NCBI RefSeq assembly: GCF_003533305.1
Contig: NZ_DOEH01000030.1
Span: forward strand, 14,213 to 78,212
Length of the DNA: 64,000 bases
DNA from: Providencia sp.
GTDB taxonomy: Bacteria > Pseudomonadota > Gammaproteobacteria > Enterobacterales > Enterobacteriaceae
Reading direction: 5' to 3'
A model generated the notes under the pieces. It was given only the letters and a program-made list of their open reading frames with translations, was not told the origin of the DNA and ran no database searches. Positions 8,908 through 17,559 of the stretch are shown one piece after another. Each line of letters opens with the position of its first letter. The stretch's first letter is position 1. The translations under genes were made by a program, and so were the position numbers.

Positions 8908-9459
8908 ATGAAATTAACTAAATTAGCGATTGCTACTATATTTGCTGCGTCTGTTGTTCCACTCAGTTCAATGGCAGATAACTCTGGTACTATCAACTTT
9001 GTTGGTTCCGTTGTAAATACACCTTGTAATATCGAGCAATCTTCACTGAAACAAACTGTTGATTTCGGTCAGCTATCTCGTAAAGCACTGGAAAGTGGTA
9101 AAGCGGCAGAAGCAGACTTTGACATCAAATTTACAGGTTGTGACTTTACCAACTTTGGTAAAGATGAGAGTGATCAACCAGTAGCAGTGAAATCAATGGA
9201 ACTCGTGTTCACAGGGCAAAGCTACGCGGATGACAGCAACACCTTGCTAGCAACCTCTACAGGTAACGTAAACAACTTGGGGATTATGATTGATGGTTTC
9301 GAGTTTGGTAAAACAAAAGATATTTTATCTAATATCACAAACCAAACTGGCGACAACACGCTAACGTTTAAAGCATTAGCGAAAGCCGTTGATGCGAGTA
9401 AAGATGTTTCTGAAGGTAAATTCAGTGCTATCTCTAACTTCCGTATTACTTACCAGTAA
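8908..9459 (+). CDS. Major fimbrial subunit (chaperone-usher type)
   Basis: A 183-residue pilin. The signal peptide is residues 1-23 (ends PLSSMA) and the mature protein begins DNSGTINFVGSVVNTPCNIE, with the N-terminal donor strand followed by the first cysteine at about residue 40 and its partner in KFTGCDF. The C-terminus ends NFRITYQ with the penultimate tyrosine that chaperones recognise. GGAAA before the ATG gives a good ribosome-binding site. As the first subunit gene, followed by two hairpins, it is probably expressed far above the downstream genes. It is the MrpA position of an MR/P-type operon. Confidence 0.93.
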   Translation: MKLTKLAIATIFAASVVPLSSMADNSGTINFVGSVVNTPCNIEQSSLKQTVDFGQLSRKALESGKAAEADFDIKFTGCDFTNFGKDESDQPVAVKSMELVFTGQSYADDSNTLLATSTGNVNNLGIMIDGFEFGKTKDILSNITNQTGDNTLTFKALAKAVDASKDVSEGKFSAISNFRITYQ

Positions 9460-9472
9460 GCCGATAAATTGA

Positions 9473-9539
9473 CCGCCAGAGAAATCTGGCGGCCAACGTG
9501 ACTAACGAAGAGGGCTAATGCTAATTTCCCCCTCTTCGT
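9473..9539 (+). terminator. Two hairpins between major pilin and next gene
   Basis: Hairpin 1: CCGCCAG (9473-9479) with CTGGCGG (9486-9492). Hairpin 2: ACGAAGAGGG (9505-9514) with CCCTCTTCGT (9530-9539). Neither has a strong U-run. In chaperone-usher operons such structures downstream of the major subunit gene act as partial terminators or 3' protection and set the subunit ratio; that role here is inference. Confidence 0.6.
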
Positions 9540-9683
9540 ATTATCAATCGAAAATCAATGAATTGATTTCCATCACTTATTTAACAATCTCTGATGAATA
9601 CCGTCAAGCAATCTTTGTTTGTCAACAGTCGGAACCGTCAGTGAGGTTTGGCGATTCTATTTACATCTGTAAGGGAGGAACTG

Positions 9684-10262
9684 GTGACTGTTTATCAACG
9701 TGTCCGTCTGCAAGTAATAGGGATTCTATTTTCTCTAATTTTAGCCGGAACACCTGCTTTAGGTGCAATAGAGGTTGGCATGCGCCATGAGGGAGTCACT
9801 CAGTTAGTAGGCAGTGTGATTTCAACGCCGTGCTCAATTGTGATGTCAAATCGATATCAAACGATAGATTTCTCTGCTTTAACAATGACGAAATTATCAA
9901 CCGCAGTGGAGCGTGAGCAACAAACCCAGCCATTTGAGATTGAGCTTCGAGATTGTGGAAGTATTTACACATCAATTGACAGTAAAACCTGGACGATACG
10001 TTTTGATGGCCAACACGCCCATAGTATTAATGCCTTTCTCTTACAAGGGCCTTCTAAAGGCTTGGGGGTTTCTGTACTTGATGACTCTAAGAATGTCTTG
10101 ATACCTGGAGAAAAATATCCCTTGTTTGACAGTGTGTTACGACAAGGTAAATCCGGGCAAACTCTCTTTTTACGTTATTTTTTACGGCTCGAACTAACAG
10201 GTAAACCGCTACAAGCAGGCAGTTATCAAGGACTCGTTCGTTTTTTTATCGATTATCAATAA
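9684..10262 (+). CDS. Minor fimbrial subunit (MrpB-like position)
   Basis: A 192-residue pilin-like protein. I chose the GTG at 9684 because GGGAGG stands just before it and because it begins a normal signal peptide (VTVYQRVRLQVIGILFSLIL, cleaved after ALG or GAIEVG). The first cysteine is in ISTPCSIV and the second in ELRDCGS, and the protein ends GLVRFFIDYQ with the aromatic tail typical of fimbrial subunits. In MR/P-type operons the second gene encodes an anchoring or terminator-type subunit between the major pilin and the usher. A longer frame from 9648 is open but has no ribosome-binding site. Confidence 0.85.
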   Translation: MTVYQRVRLQVIGILFSLILAGTPALGAIEVGMRHEGVTQLVGSVISTPCSIVMSNRYQTIDFSALTMTKLSTAVEREQQTQPFEIELRDCGSIYTSIDSKTWTIRFDGQHAHSINAFLLQGPSKGLGVSVLDDSKNVLIPGEKYPLFDSVLRQGKSGQTLFLRYFLRLELTGKPLQAGSYQGLVRFFIDYQ

Positions 10263-10321
10263 AGCACAGAAGCATTCCTTCAATGAAATCGAATTGAGGA
10301 AGCATTCTTGCAGTCTTTGGG

Positions 10322-12859
10322 ATGGTACAGGGCATGATGTTCAAACTTAGCAAAGTAAGGCTGGCCGTTTTATTGGCGGTGAGCGTCAGCGCATGCACAG
10401 CGTATGCAGCAGAATTCAATACGGATGTATTGGATGCGGAAGATATGCAAAATGTGGATATGAGCCAATTTTCCGTTGCAGGTTATGTACCCCCCGGACA
10501 TTATGTTTTAACTGTCTTTGTTAACGGGCAACGCTTAGGCGCACCTCGTGATATCGCTGTGTTAGAGCAAAATAACCAGCAAGAAGCCACTGGTCAAACT
10601 ATCTGTATTCCCGCTAATTTACTTGATCTTATCGGGCTGAAAGACTCCGCAAAACAAAAAGTAACGACCTCTCATGAGGGGCAGTGTCTCGACCTTTCTG
10701 CATTGACGGGCGTACAAACAACCATCGAATTATCAACATTATCGCTCAAAATCACTCTTCCACAACTATGGATGGAATACCGTGATCCTAACTGGATACC
10801 ACCTATGTTGTGGGAAGAAGGGAGTAATGGTGCATTTGTCGATTACAGTGCCAATGCTTCCGTGACCGAAGAAAACAAAGGGAATAAACGGACTTATTTA
10901 TCTACGAATGGTACAACAGGTATTAACCTTGGCGCTTGGCGTTTTCGTGGAGATTATAACGCAACGTATCAAAAGCAACACGGAGGCAATAATCCCCAAG
11001 AAAACCATAATTTTGATTTTAGCCGCCTTTACGCGTTTACTTCATTGAAAAAATTAGCCTCAATTTTGACGATTGGGGAAAACTATTTCTATTCAGATGT
11101 CTTTGAATCATGGCAATACAGCGGGATTTCATTAGAAAGTGACGATCGTATGTTACCGCCAAAATTAGTCGGTTATGCACCTGAAATTATTGGCGTAGCT
11201 AATACCAATGCCACGGTGATTGTACGTAGCCAAGACCGTGTGATTTTAGAAACCACAGTGCCGCCAGGCCCGTTCCGTATTCAGACATTAGACAGCGGCG
11301 TACGGGGAGTATTGGATGTCACTGTACGTGAAGAAAATGGCGAAGAGAAAAAATTCAGTCTCAGCACGGCGTCACTGCCTTATTTAACTAGACCGGGACG
11401 TATTATTTATAAATTACTTGCCGGTAAAACGCGCTATAACGGACATTATTTAACTGGTAGTCCCGTAGTCAGCGGTGAACTTTCTTATGGTTTATCTAAT
11501 GCGTGGTCTTTATATGGCGGGTCGCAGCTAAATGGCGATTACCAAACCGCGGCTATCGGTATTGGCCGAGACCTATTTTCATTTGGGGCATTGTCCTTCG
11601 ATATTACTCAGTCATTTTCACACTTTACCCATGAAACATTACAAGGACGCTCATATCGCCTAAATTATGCAAAATCATTTGATGCGTTACGCACAGATAT
11701 CACTTTTGCAGGATATCGATTTGCAGATAGAGATTACCGCACCTTAACCCAATTTATGGATCAAGACCGCACGGGCTATGTGACCCATGCGCCAAAAGAA
11801 AACTATCAAGTTTATTTAAATAAGTATTTTGATAATTTCAATTTATCACTGAATTATCAATATAGTACTTATTGGCAAGATAAGCCACAAACACAATATG
11901 GTTTATACGCCAGTACTAATATAAGTATTCCGGGGTTATCCCAGCAAGATGCCAATATTTCATTATCTGCCACGCGAACTGAGCGAGATAACGGCTATCA
12001 AGACGATGCCATTAACCTGTATTTAACCGTGCCACTCTACAGCGGGCACAATATTACGTTCTCTGAACTGTATTCACGCGCAGGGGGAAATAATCAATAT
12101 AATCATAGTGTTGGTTATAGCGGCTATAGCGATCGCGATAACTACAGTTTGAATGTGGGTTATAACCACGGGCAAAACATAGAGAGCCAATCGAGTGTCA
12201 GTGGTTATTATTCCCGCGATCTGTCGCAAGCCAATTTATCGGCTAACGCCAGTTATGTACCGCAGCAATATCGTAGTGTCGGTGCATCAATTAACAGTGG
12301 TATCACTGCAACAGCTCACGGAGTAGCCTTACACCGTAGTGCCAATGGGGATACCCGCTTAATGATTGAAACACCGGGAGTAAGTGATGTTCCTCTCGAT
12401 AGTGGTGTTATCAAAACTAACCGATTCGGGCTTGCCGTCATTCCTAACATTAATAGTTATCGTAAGTCTACGGCATCAGTTAATACCAGCCAACTCCCCG
12501 ATAATTTAGAAACGTTGGAGTCAACAACAGATATCACGTTAACCAAAGGCGCAATTGGCTACCGCAGTTTATCGGTCATGAAAGGGGAAAAATTGTTCGC
12601 TATTTTATCGCTTAGCAATGGTAAGAATCCGCCATTTGGTGCCAGTGTGCGTAATGCTGATAATCGTGAGTTGGGGATTGTGGGGGAAGACGGGGTAACG
12701 TGGTTAGTTGGTATTTCACCCAAAGAAACCCTTTCTGTTTATTGGGGCGGGGAGAAGCAATGTGAGTTACAAATACCTGACAATGTAACGTCACTATCAA
12801 GCATGTTATTGCTGCCGTGCACTTTTACGACAGTTGCAAACACACAATTGGCAAAATAA
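10322..12859 (+). CDS. Fimbrial outer-membrane usher
   Basis: An 845-residue usher, the full family length. After the signal peptide (ending AYAA) comes the N-terminal chaperone-binding domain (FNTDVLDAEDMQNVDMSQF, GYVPPGHYVLTVFVNGQ), then the 24-stranded barrel with plug (PPKLVGYAPEIIGVANTNAT, TVPPGPFRIQTL) and two C-terminal domains (GAIGYRSLSVMKG, PFGASVRNADNRELGIVGED) ending with a paired-cysteine domain (KQCEL, LLPCTF). It sits in the outer membrane and secretes chaperone-subunit complexes in order. Several ATGs (10322, 10334, 10337) are possible starts. MrpC position. Confidence 0.95.
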   Translation: MVQGMMFKLSKVRLAVLLAVSVSACTAYAAEFNTDVLDAEDMQNVDMSQFSVAGYVPPGHYVLTVFVNGQRLGAPRDIAVLEQNNQQEATGQTICIPANLLDLIGLKDSAKQKVTTSHEGQCLDLSALTGVQTTIELSTLSLKITLPQLWMEYRDPNWIPPMLWEEGSNGAFVDYSANASVTEENKGNKRTYLSTNGTTGINLGAWRFRGDYNATYQKQHGGNNPQENHNFDFSRLYAFTSLKKLASILTIGENYFYSDVFESWQYSGISLESDDRMLPPKLVGYAPEIIGVANTNATVIVRSQDRVILETTVPPGPFRIQTLDSGVRGVLDVTVREENGEEKKFSLSTASLPYLTRPGRIIYKLLAGKTRYNGHYLTGSPVVSGELSYGLSNAWSLYGGSQLNGDYQTAAIGIGRDLFSFGALSFDITQSFSHFTHETLQGRSYRLNYAKSFDALRTDITFAGYRFADRDYRTLTQFMDQDRTGYVTHAPKENYQVYLNKYFDNFNLSLNYQYSTYWQDKPQTQYGLYASTNISIPGLSQQDANISLSATRTERDNGYQDDAINLYLTVPLYSGHNITFSELYSRAGGNNQYNHSVGYSGYSDRDNYSLNVGYNHGQNIESQSSVSGYYSRDLSQANLSANASYVPQQYRSVGASINSGITATAHGVALHRSANGDTRLMIETPGVSDVPLDSGVIKTNRFGLAVIPNINSYRKSTASVNTSQLPDNLETLESTTDITLTKGAIGYRSLSVMKGEKLFAILSLSNGKNPPFGASVRNADNRELGIVGEDGVTWLVGISPKETLSVYWGGEKQCELQIPDNVTSLSSMLLLPCTFTTVANTQLAK

Positions 12860-12886
12860 ATATTTAATTCGTTTTATGAGGTCATT

Positions 12887-13615
12887 ATGTTGAATTTAGG
12901 TCAAAAATTATGCCATACATTAGTTGGTATTACCGCATTAGTTTCCATCAGTGCACACAGTGCAGTAACGTTAGATAGAACGCGCATTATTTTTCCGGGA
13001 ACAGAAAAATCAATTAACGTCACCATCACTAACGATAACCCAGAAGAAGCCTACCTAGCCCAAAGTTGGATTGAAGATTTACAGGGTAATAAATTAACTA
13101 AGGGGGCAATCTTAGCAACTCCACCACTACAACGGATTGAGCCAAATAGTAACAGTTTAGTGAGACTAAGCACCACTCCTGAACTAAGTAAGTTGCCACA
13201 AGACAGAGAATCGGTGTTTTACTTCAATTTACGCGAAGTGCCACCAAAATCGAACGATGGCAATACGTTACAAATCGCCTTGCAATCGCGCGTGAAACTA
13301 TTTTATCGCCCCGCCAGTATTCTGCCAGAATCGGAAACCAAGTGGACGCATAAAGTTACGTTAACAAAAATAGCGAAAGGCTATCGAATCAATAATACAA
13401 CGCCGTTTAATTTAACAGTAATTGGGTTTGGGAATAGTAAATCCGCCTCTGAACAAAGTACCTTTAACGTGGTAATGGTGCCGCCAAAATCAACTCATGA
13501 TGTTGTATCACCTACATTATCTACCCCGTATCTGACTTATATCAATGATTATGGTGGTAAGCCAACGTTGGCATTTCATTGTCAAAGTGACACTTGCACG
13601 GTAACAGGTCAGTAG
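12887..13615 (+). CDS. Periplasmic fimbrial chaperone (PapD-like)
   Basis: A 242-residue chaperone with signal peptide (MLNLGQKLCH to about SAHSA) and two Ig-like domains. The conserved DRTRIIFPG at the mature N-terminus supplies the subunit-anchoring arginine, and the family signature DRESVFYFNLREVPPKS is intact. The C-terminal cysteine pair (FHCQSDTCTV) is common in this branch. It folds subunits by donor-strand complementation and delivers them to the usher encoded 27 bp upstream. MrpD position. Confidence 0.95.
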   Translation: MLNLGQKLCHTLVGITALVSISAHSAVTLDRTRIIFPGTEKSINVTITNDNPEEAYLAQSWIEDLQGNKLTKGAILATPPLQRIEPNSNSLVRLSTTPELSKLPQDRESVFYFNLREVPPKSNDGNTLQIALQSRVKLFYRPASILPESETKWTHKVTLTKIAKGYRINNTTPFNLTVIGFGNSKSASEQSTFNVVMVPPKSTHDVVSPTLSTPYLTYINDYGGKPTLAFHCQSDTCTVTGQ

Positions 13616-13650
13616 TCATTTTCAAACGTATTGGCTACGGAGCAAAGGTG

Positions 13651-14079
13651 ATGAGTAAACAAGAGGTTTTCATAAAAATAAAGTGGTTCGGCGCAGCATT
13701 ATTCATTGTTGGCAGTGTCTTGGGTCAACTTGCTATGGCTAAAAGCCCTGTTGCGAATACGCCTGTTAATCAATCGGACTATGAACCATTACATCAAGGT
13801 AGAGTACAGGTTAGGGCTATGTTGTTTAACGCGCCTTGTAATTTGTCCTTCAAGAAAGTATTGAGCTTAACCGGATGTGGAGCAGGAAAGGATTACCAAA
13901 AAATGAACCTGCTTGATACAAGCGCAAATACTCCCGTTAGTGTACGATTTTATGATGTACAACGCGGGGTGCCTTCTGTGCGTTACCCAATCTCCTTGTC
14001 AAATGGCAGTAACCCGATTCATATCCCCATGTTGATGAAAGATCAACATACATTACGTTTAGAGGTGAGTTATGAATAG
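13651..14079 (+). CDS. Minor fimbrial protein (MrpE-like position)
   Basis: A 142-residue exported protein. The ATG at 13651 is preferred: GGAG lies a few bases ahead and the signal peptide (WFGAALFIVGSVLGQLAMA) then starts normally. A frame from 13594 would overlap the chaperone gene. The mature part carries NAPCNLSFKKV and LTGCGAGKD, a shortened cysteine pair, and ends LRLEVSYE with a penultimate tyrosine-like tail. It is shorter than a normal pilin. By order it matches the MrpE slot in an MR/P operon; its exact place in the fimbria is unknown. Confidence 0.78.
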   Translation: MSKQEVFIKIKWFGAALFIVGSVLGQLAMAKSPVANTPVNQSDYEPLHQGRVQVRAMLFNAPCNLSFKKVLSLTGCGAGKDYQKMNLLDTSANTPVSVRFYDVQRGVPSVRYPISLSNGSNPIHIPMLMKDQHTLRLEVSYE

Positions 14080-14605
14080 AGTTGCGATACATGGATGGGC
14101 TCTTTGTGCCGCCCTATTTGGTTGGCAATCTCCCGTATTGGCTGGTAATAGCTTAGATGTTGAATTTAGCGGTGAATTAGTGAGTACAGCGTGCCAAGTT
14201 GCTGCAGAGTCAATCAATAAAAAGATCACACTGTACAACTTACGGTGGCAATTTATTAATGAAAAGGGCACCAGTGAAGTAACCCCTTTTACGATTGCAA
14301 TTGATAAGTGCAGTGAAACGGATTTACAAAAGAGCATTAAATTAACATGGAAAAGCAATGAATTAGTAAATATTGGTAGTGAGAGCTTTTTAACCACTAA
14401 AGGAGATAGTGGCGTGCTGCTAGGACTTATTGACCATGATGAAAAACCCATCGTATGGAATAAACCGATAACAATTGGTGATATCAATACTGTCGAGAAC
14501 CTACAACAGTTCGATTTCGGTGTTTATGTTCGCAAACCCATCACGGGTGAAGCCAAAGTTGGTGATTTTTCAGGTATCGTGACTTTCAATATGGAGTATG
14601 AATAG
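14072..14605 (+). CDS. Minor fimbrial subunit (MrpF-like position)
   Basis: A 177-residue pilin. Signal peptide residues 1-24 (ends SPVLAG), mature start NSLDVEFSGELVSTACQVAA with the first cysteine, second cysteine in AIDKCSET, and C-terminus GIVTFNMEYE with the conserved penultimate tyrosine. Its ATG overlaps the stop of the previous gene by 8 bp, so the two are translationally coupled. It is probably an adaptor or tip-proximal subunit. Confidence 0.88.
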   Translation: MNRVAIHGWALCAALFGWQSPVLAGNSLDVEFSGELVSTACQVAAESINKKITLYNLRWQFINEKGTSEVTPFTIAIDKCSETDLQKSIKLTWKSNELVNIGSESFLTTKGDSGVLLGLIDHDEKPIVWNKPITIGDINTVENLQQFDFGVYVRKPITGEAKVGDFSGIVTFNMEYE

Positions 14606-15138
14606 TGAGCATATTCAATAAGATGAAAAAATCACTCGGGTTACTTCTGCTGTTTACTGTATTAGAAAGCCATGCAGACGTTTTGATTGATGTTAGCGCC
14701 ACAATGGTTGATCCCGCTTGTAATATTCGCAGTGAAGACAGTAGTTCACCGTTGAAAATTGGTTTCGGTACACTCAACCCAGAAGCCCTGAATAAATCGA
14801 CGGCAGTAAAAGATTTTTCGTTATATATATCAGGTTGTAATTTCAGCAATAGCTTAGGAATAATGTTGAATCCAAAGGGCGGAGGCACGTTGTTATATAA
14901 CGGAAATAATATCTTGGCAACCAGCACAAAGGGGCTTGGTATTGATTTTAAAGAAGTGACAGGCGGTACTATTCGTACATTGGAAATGAGTAAAACACAA
15001 CGCATTTATCCGGAGCGAATTGATGGAACACTTTACCGTATGGATTTACAAGCGCAACTAGTGAATGCCGTGCCTACCAATCAATTGGAACCAGGAAAGT
15101 TTACTTCAACAGTAACTATTTCCGTGACGTATAACTAA
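14605..15138 (+). CDS. Minor fimbrial subunit (MrpG-like position)
   Basis: A 177-residue pilin starting at GTG 14605, which abuts the previous stop and has GGAG eight bases upstream; an ATG at 14623 is the alternative. Signal peptide ends near ESHA, then DVLIDVSATMVDPACNIRSE with the first cysteine and YISGCNFSNS with the second. C-terminus STVTISVTYN carries the penultimate tyrosine. Likely the subunit that joins the adhesin to the rod, by analogy to MR/P order. Confidence 0.88.
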   Translation: MSIFNKMKKSLGLLLLFTVLESHADVLIDVSATMVDPACNIRSEDSSSPLKIGFGTLNPEALNKSTAVKDFSLYISGCNFSNSLGIMLNPKGGGTLLYNGNNILATSTKGLGIDFKEVTGGTIRTLEMSKTQRIYPERIDGTLYRMDLQAQLVNAVPTNQLEPGKFTSTVTISVTYN

Positions 15139-15149
15139 TAAGGCGGTTT

Positions 15150-16298
15150 ATGATGTTAAATTTAAAAGGTTCCCATGGCATACAATGGTTTAATTGTAGA
15201 CAACAACAAAAAATTATCGCGATAATATCTACTTTAAAATCAAATATAAAACTATTGAATTTCATTTTATTAGGTTTTTTATTTATTTCATTTTGCTCTA
15301 AAGCTAATTATGCTCCTGCGATTGAGAATCCACAGGATGGTTATACTATAAATTTAAGTAATAATACATCAATTGGAAATACTCCCTATATAGGAACAGA
15401 TGGAAATAAATATTATCAAATAGGAAACCCTATCGCCCTTCAAAATAGTTCAGTAACTGGATTTGTGAGATGTTTAGGTAGAAGATGGGGAGACACAGCG
15501 AATAATAATTTAGGAACTGACGCTTTTCATAGAATATTTGTATATCCAATAGCAGTAAATATAAAAATTGATGGTGTAGACGCTTATCTGATCAACAATA
15601 ATGTCCTTATGACTGTTAAATCATCCGTTTTAGAGTGGACGCTATTACCTGAATCACAAGCTTGTTCAAATCCATCATATTCAACGCGAGTGGCAACTTC
15701 TTCTTTTTATACCCCTAAAAACATTGTACTTTCTTTTTATGTTAAAGATAAAATTATTGACGGAGTTATTTTAATTCCTGCAATGGATCTTGCTGGCTAT
15801 GTGCGCGCATTTATGGAACCAAAGGTTGCTCCAATATATAATTCATGGCCAATAGCAGAAACAACGACACCAGTAAGAATTTTATCATCCACACTTAATC
15901 TTAATTCTTCTTGTTCTACAACGACTAGCTCTGGGCAGGCAGCTACGTTAAATTTGAGACATGGGCCGCTCAGCGCCTTAAATTTCGATAGCTTAGTCAC
16001 TGAAAAAGTATCGTACTCTTGCAAATTTTCTATTCCAACAAAAGTCAATTTACGCCTTGATTATATAACAGATAACGATCCCCAAAAACGATTACCAATG
16101 CAAAACACGAAAAATAGTGATGATAAAATTTATAGTGAATTAAAAATAATAGATGATGAAACAGGACAATCCGGAAAAAATATTAAAATAGATATTACAG
16201 GTTTTAAGCCAATAACTATAAGCAGCCATATTTATGGAGAAAATGCGGTTGCAGGAGACTATAAAGGTTCCGCTTGGCTAATAGCAACGTTTGATTAA
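15150..16298 (+). CDS. Two-domain fimbrial tip adhesin (MrpH-like position)
   Basis: A 382-residue protein that ends the operon 11 bp after the previous gene. A long N-region leads to a late signal segment (LLNFILLGFLFISFCSKA, about residues 35-52). The N-terminal half (about 53-240) is variable and has cysteines in RCLGRRWGD and ESQACSNP, as expected of a receptor-binding domain. The C-terminal half is a pilin domain (NLNSSCSTTTSSGQAATLNL, VSYSCKFSIP) ending GSAWLIATFD. Base use is noticeably more A+T-rich than in the other fimbrial genes, which suggests a separately exchanged adhesin. The ligand is unknown. Confidence 0.85.
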   Translation: MMLNLKGSHGIQWFNCRQQQKIIAIISTLKSNIKLLNFILLGFLFISFCSKANYAPAIENPQDGYTINLSNNTSIGNTPYIGTDGNKYYQIGNPIALQNSSVTGFVRCLGRRWGDTANNNLGTDAFHRIFVYPIAVNIKIDGVDAYLINNNVLMTVKSSVLEWTLLPESQACSNPSYSTRVATSSFYTPKNIVLSFYVKDKIIDGVILIPAMDLAGYVRAFMEPKVAPIYNSWPIAETTTPVRILSSTLNLNSSCSTTTSSGQAATLNLRHGPLSALNFDSLVTEKVSYSCKFSIPTKVNLRLDYITDNDPQKRLPMQNTKNSDDKIYSELKIIDDETGQSGKNIKIDITGFKPITISSHIYGENAVAGDYKGSAWLIATFD

Positions 16299-16389
16299 CT
16301 GTTATTTACTCATTTATTAAATGAGGCTTAAATGTAATAAATTATTAAATTAAGGCTATTTGAGAGCAGACTTAATACGCTACTCTCAT

Positions 16390-16986
16390 TTTTGAAAATA
16401 AGGCAGTTCTTCGGCGATTAAGAATGGGAAGTGTTGTTTCTTTGGAGAAGTTAATGCAGATGCAAGATCAGGGTTATATTCAGCTCATCCTGTAATGATT
16501 GCGTACCTATAAACCTCACCACAACGCTTATGGACGTTACGCTTCTTCTCCAAGGCTCCGCATTTCTCCATCTTACGTAAAGCTTCAAGTAACTCTAGGG
16601 GCTTAATTTCTACTATCGGACGCTTACCGATATAAGAAAAGATATCTTTTTCAAAAGTATCGATGATTTCTTCTCGATAACGCAGCGACTAGCGATCCAC
16701 TTTGCTTTTGTGCCATTCACGCGCAATAGACTCAAAACTGTTTTCCATTCCCATTTTCTAAGCCATTTTTTCTATTTTTTTAGTTTCAGCAGGATCAATT
16801 CCATCCACTAAGAGCTTTTTGGCCTTATCCCGTTTTTTTCGTGCATCAGCTAATGAAACTAGTGGGTACATCCCAAAAGAAAGTCGTTTCTCTTTTCCTC
16901 CAAAACGGTACTTCATTCTCCAAGCCTTCGACCCATTGGTGTTAACCTCGCCCTCCATCGGTCATTTTATAAGGGGTTACCATCGA
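16390..16986 (-). pseudogene. N-terminal and middle part of a P4-type integrase, decayed
   Basis: On the minus strand the DUF4102 arm-binding domain is readable (SKAWRMKYRFGGKEKRLSFG, then MYPLVSLADARKKRDKAKKL), followed in the same frame by the core-binding domain (FESIAREWHKSKVDR, KDIFSYIGKRPIVEIKPLEL, EKKRNVHKRCGEVYRYAI). Three stops interrupt this frame at 16758-16760, 16689-16691 (a tryptophan position) and 16485-16487 (an arginine position), and the first residues (PYKMTDGG) are frameshifted near 16965. It lies about 190 bp from the 3' end of selC, the usual place for an island integrase. The catalytic C-terminal half is absent here; a matching piece is at 6983-7441. Confidence 0.8.
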
Positions 16987-17174
16987 CCTTGAGGCCGCTA
17001 CCTGGCAGGCGTAAAGCTTCATTGTGGGAGCATTCAAAAAATAGGGAAAAATTATGCCCCCAAACAAGGGTATAAACCAGTAAACAAGGGGAGAACCAGA
17101 CAGACTGTGAGGTGATTAATCTTATTGATTTACAAAGAAAATATTGCTTTTGGGAGAAATTCAGAAACCGCGTT

Positions 17175-17269
17175 TGGCGGAAGAACACAGGAGTCGAACC
17201 TGCCCGGGACTGCTGGCAGCCCCAACTGGATTTGAAATCCAGCCGCCTCACCGGAGACGACGATCTTCC
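17175..17269 (-). tRNA. selC: tRNA-Sec (selenocysteine), anticodon UCA
   Basis: A 95-nt selenocysteine tRNA. The 5' end is GGAAGATC at 17269 and the 3' end TTCTTCCGCCA at 17175, with CCA encoded. The anticodon loop holds TCA flanked by GGATT/AATCC, the T-arm reads GGTTCGACTCC, and the long variable arm and 8-bp acceptor stem are as in E. coli selC. The 3' end faces the fimbrial/integrase region, so it is the likely attachment target of the former element. I found no second copy of the selC 3' end inside the window. Confidence 0.97.
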
Positions 17270-17559
17270 TTATCTTGAAGGACTTTGATTATAGACTGTA
17301 TTCAATGTTTTCCAAAGCATTGTAATTATAACTATAACGTTTCTTGATAAAAACTAAGAATAGATCCCATTTATTGATAAATACTAATACGAAAAAGCGT
17401 TATCTTGATATTGAGGTTTACATTTTCGCCCCCATATCATTCTCTATATTCATAATGGTGTGCTGATTTTATTGATACAGAGCTCGCCGTTTTTACTTTT
17501 ATTGTCAACACAGTAAGCCTTGGCCTACGAGCACAAGCCTGCAATCACAGGATGTTTTT

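Noticed and set aside
9518..9790. Open frame of 90 codons between the first two pilin genes
   Set aside because: It overlaps the signal-peptide region of the second pilin gene in another frame and has no ribosome-binding site.
16967..17251. Open frame of 94 codons on the minus strand overlapping selC
   Set aside because: It translates the tRNA gene itself and then the frameshifted start of the integrase remnant.
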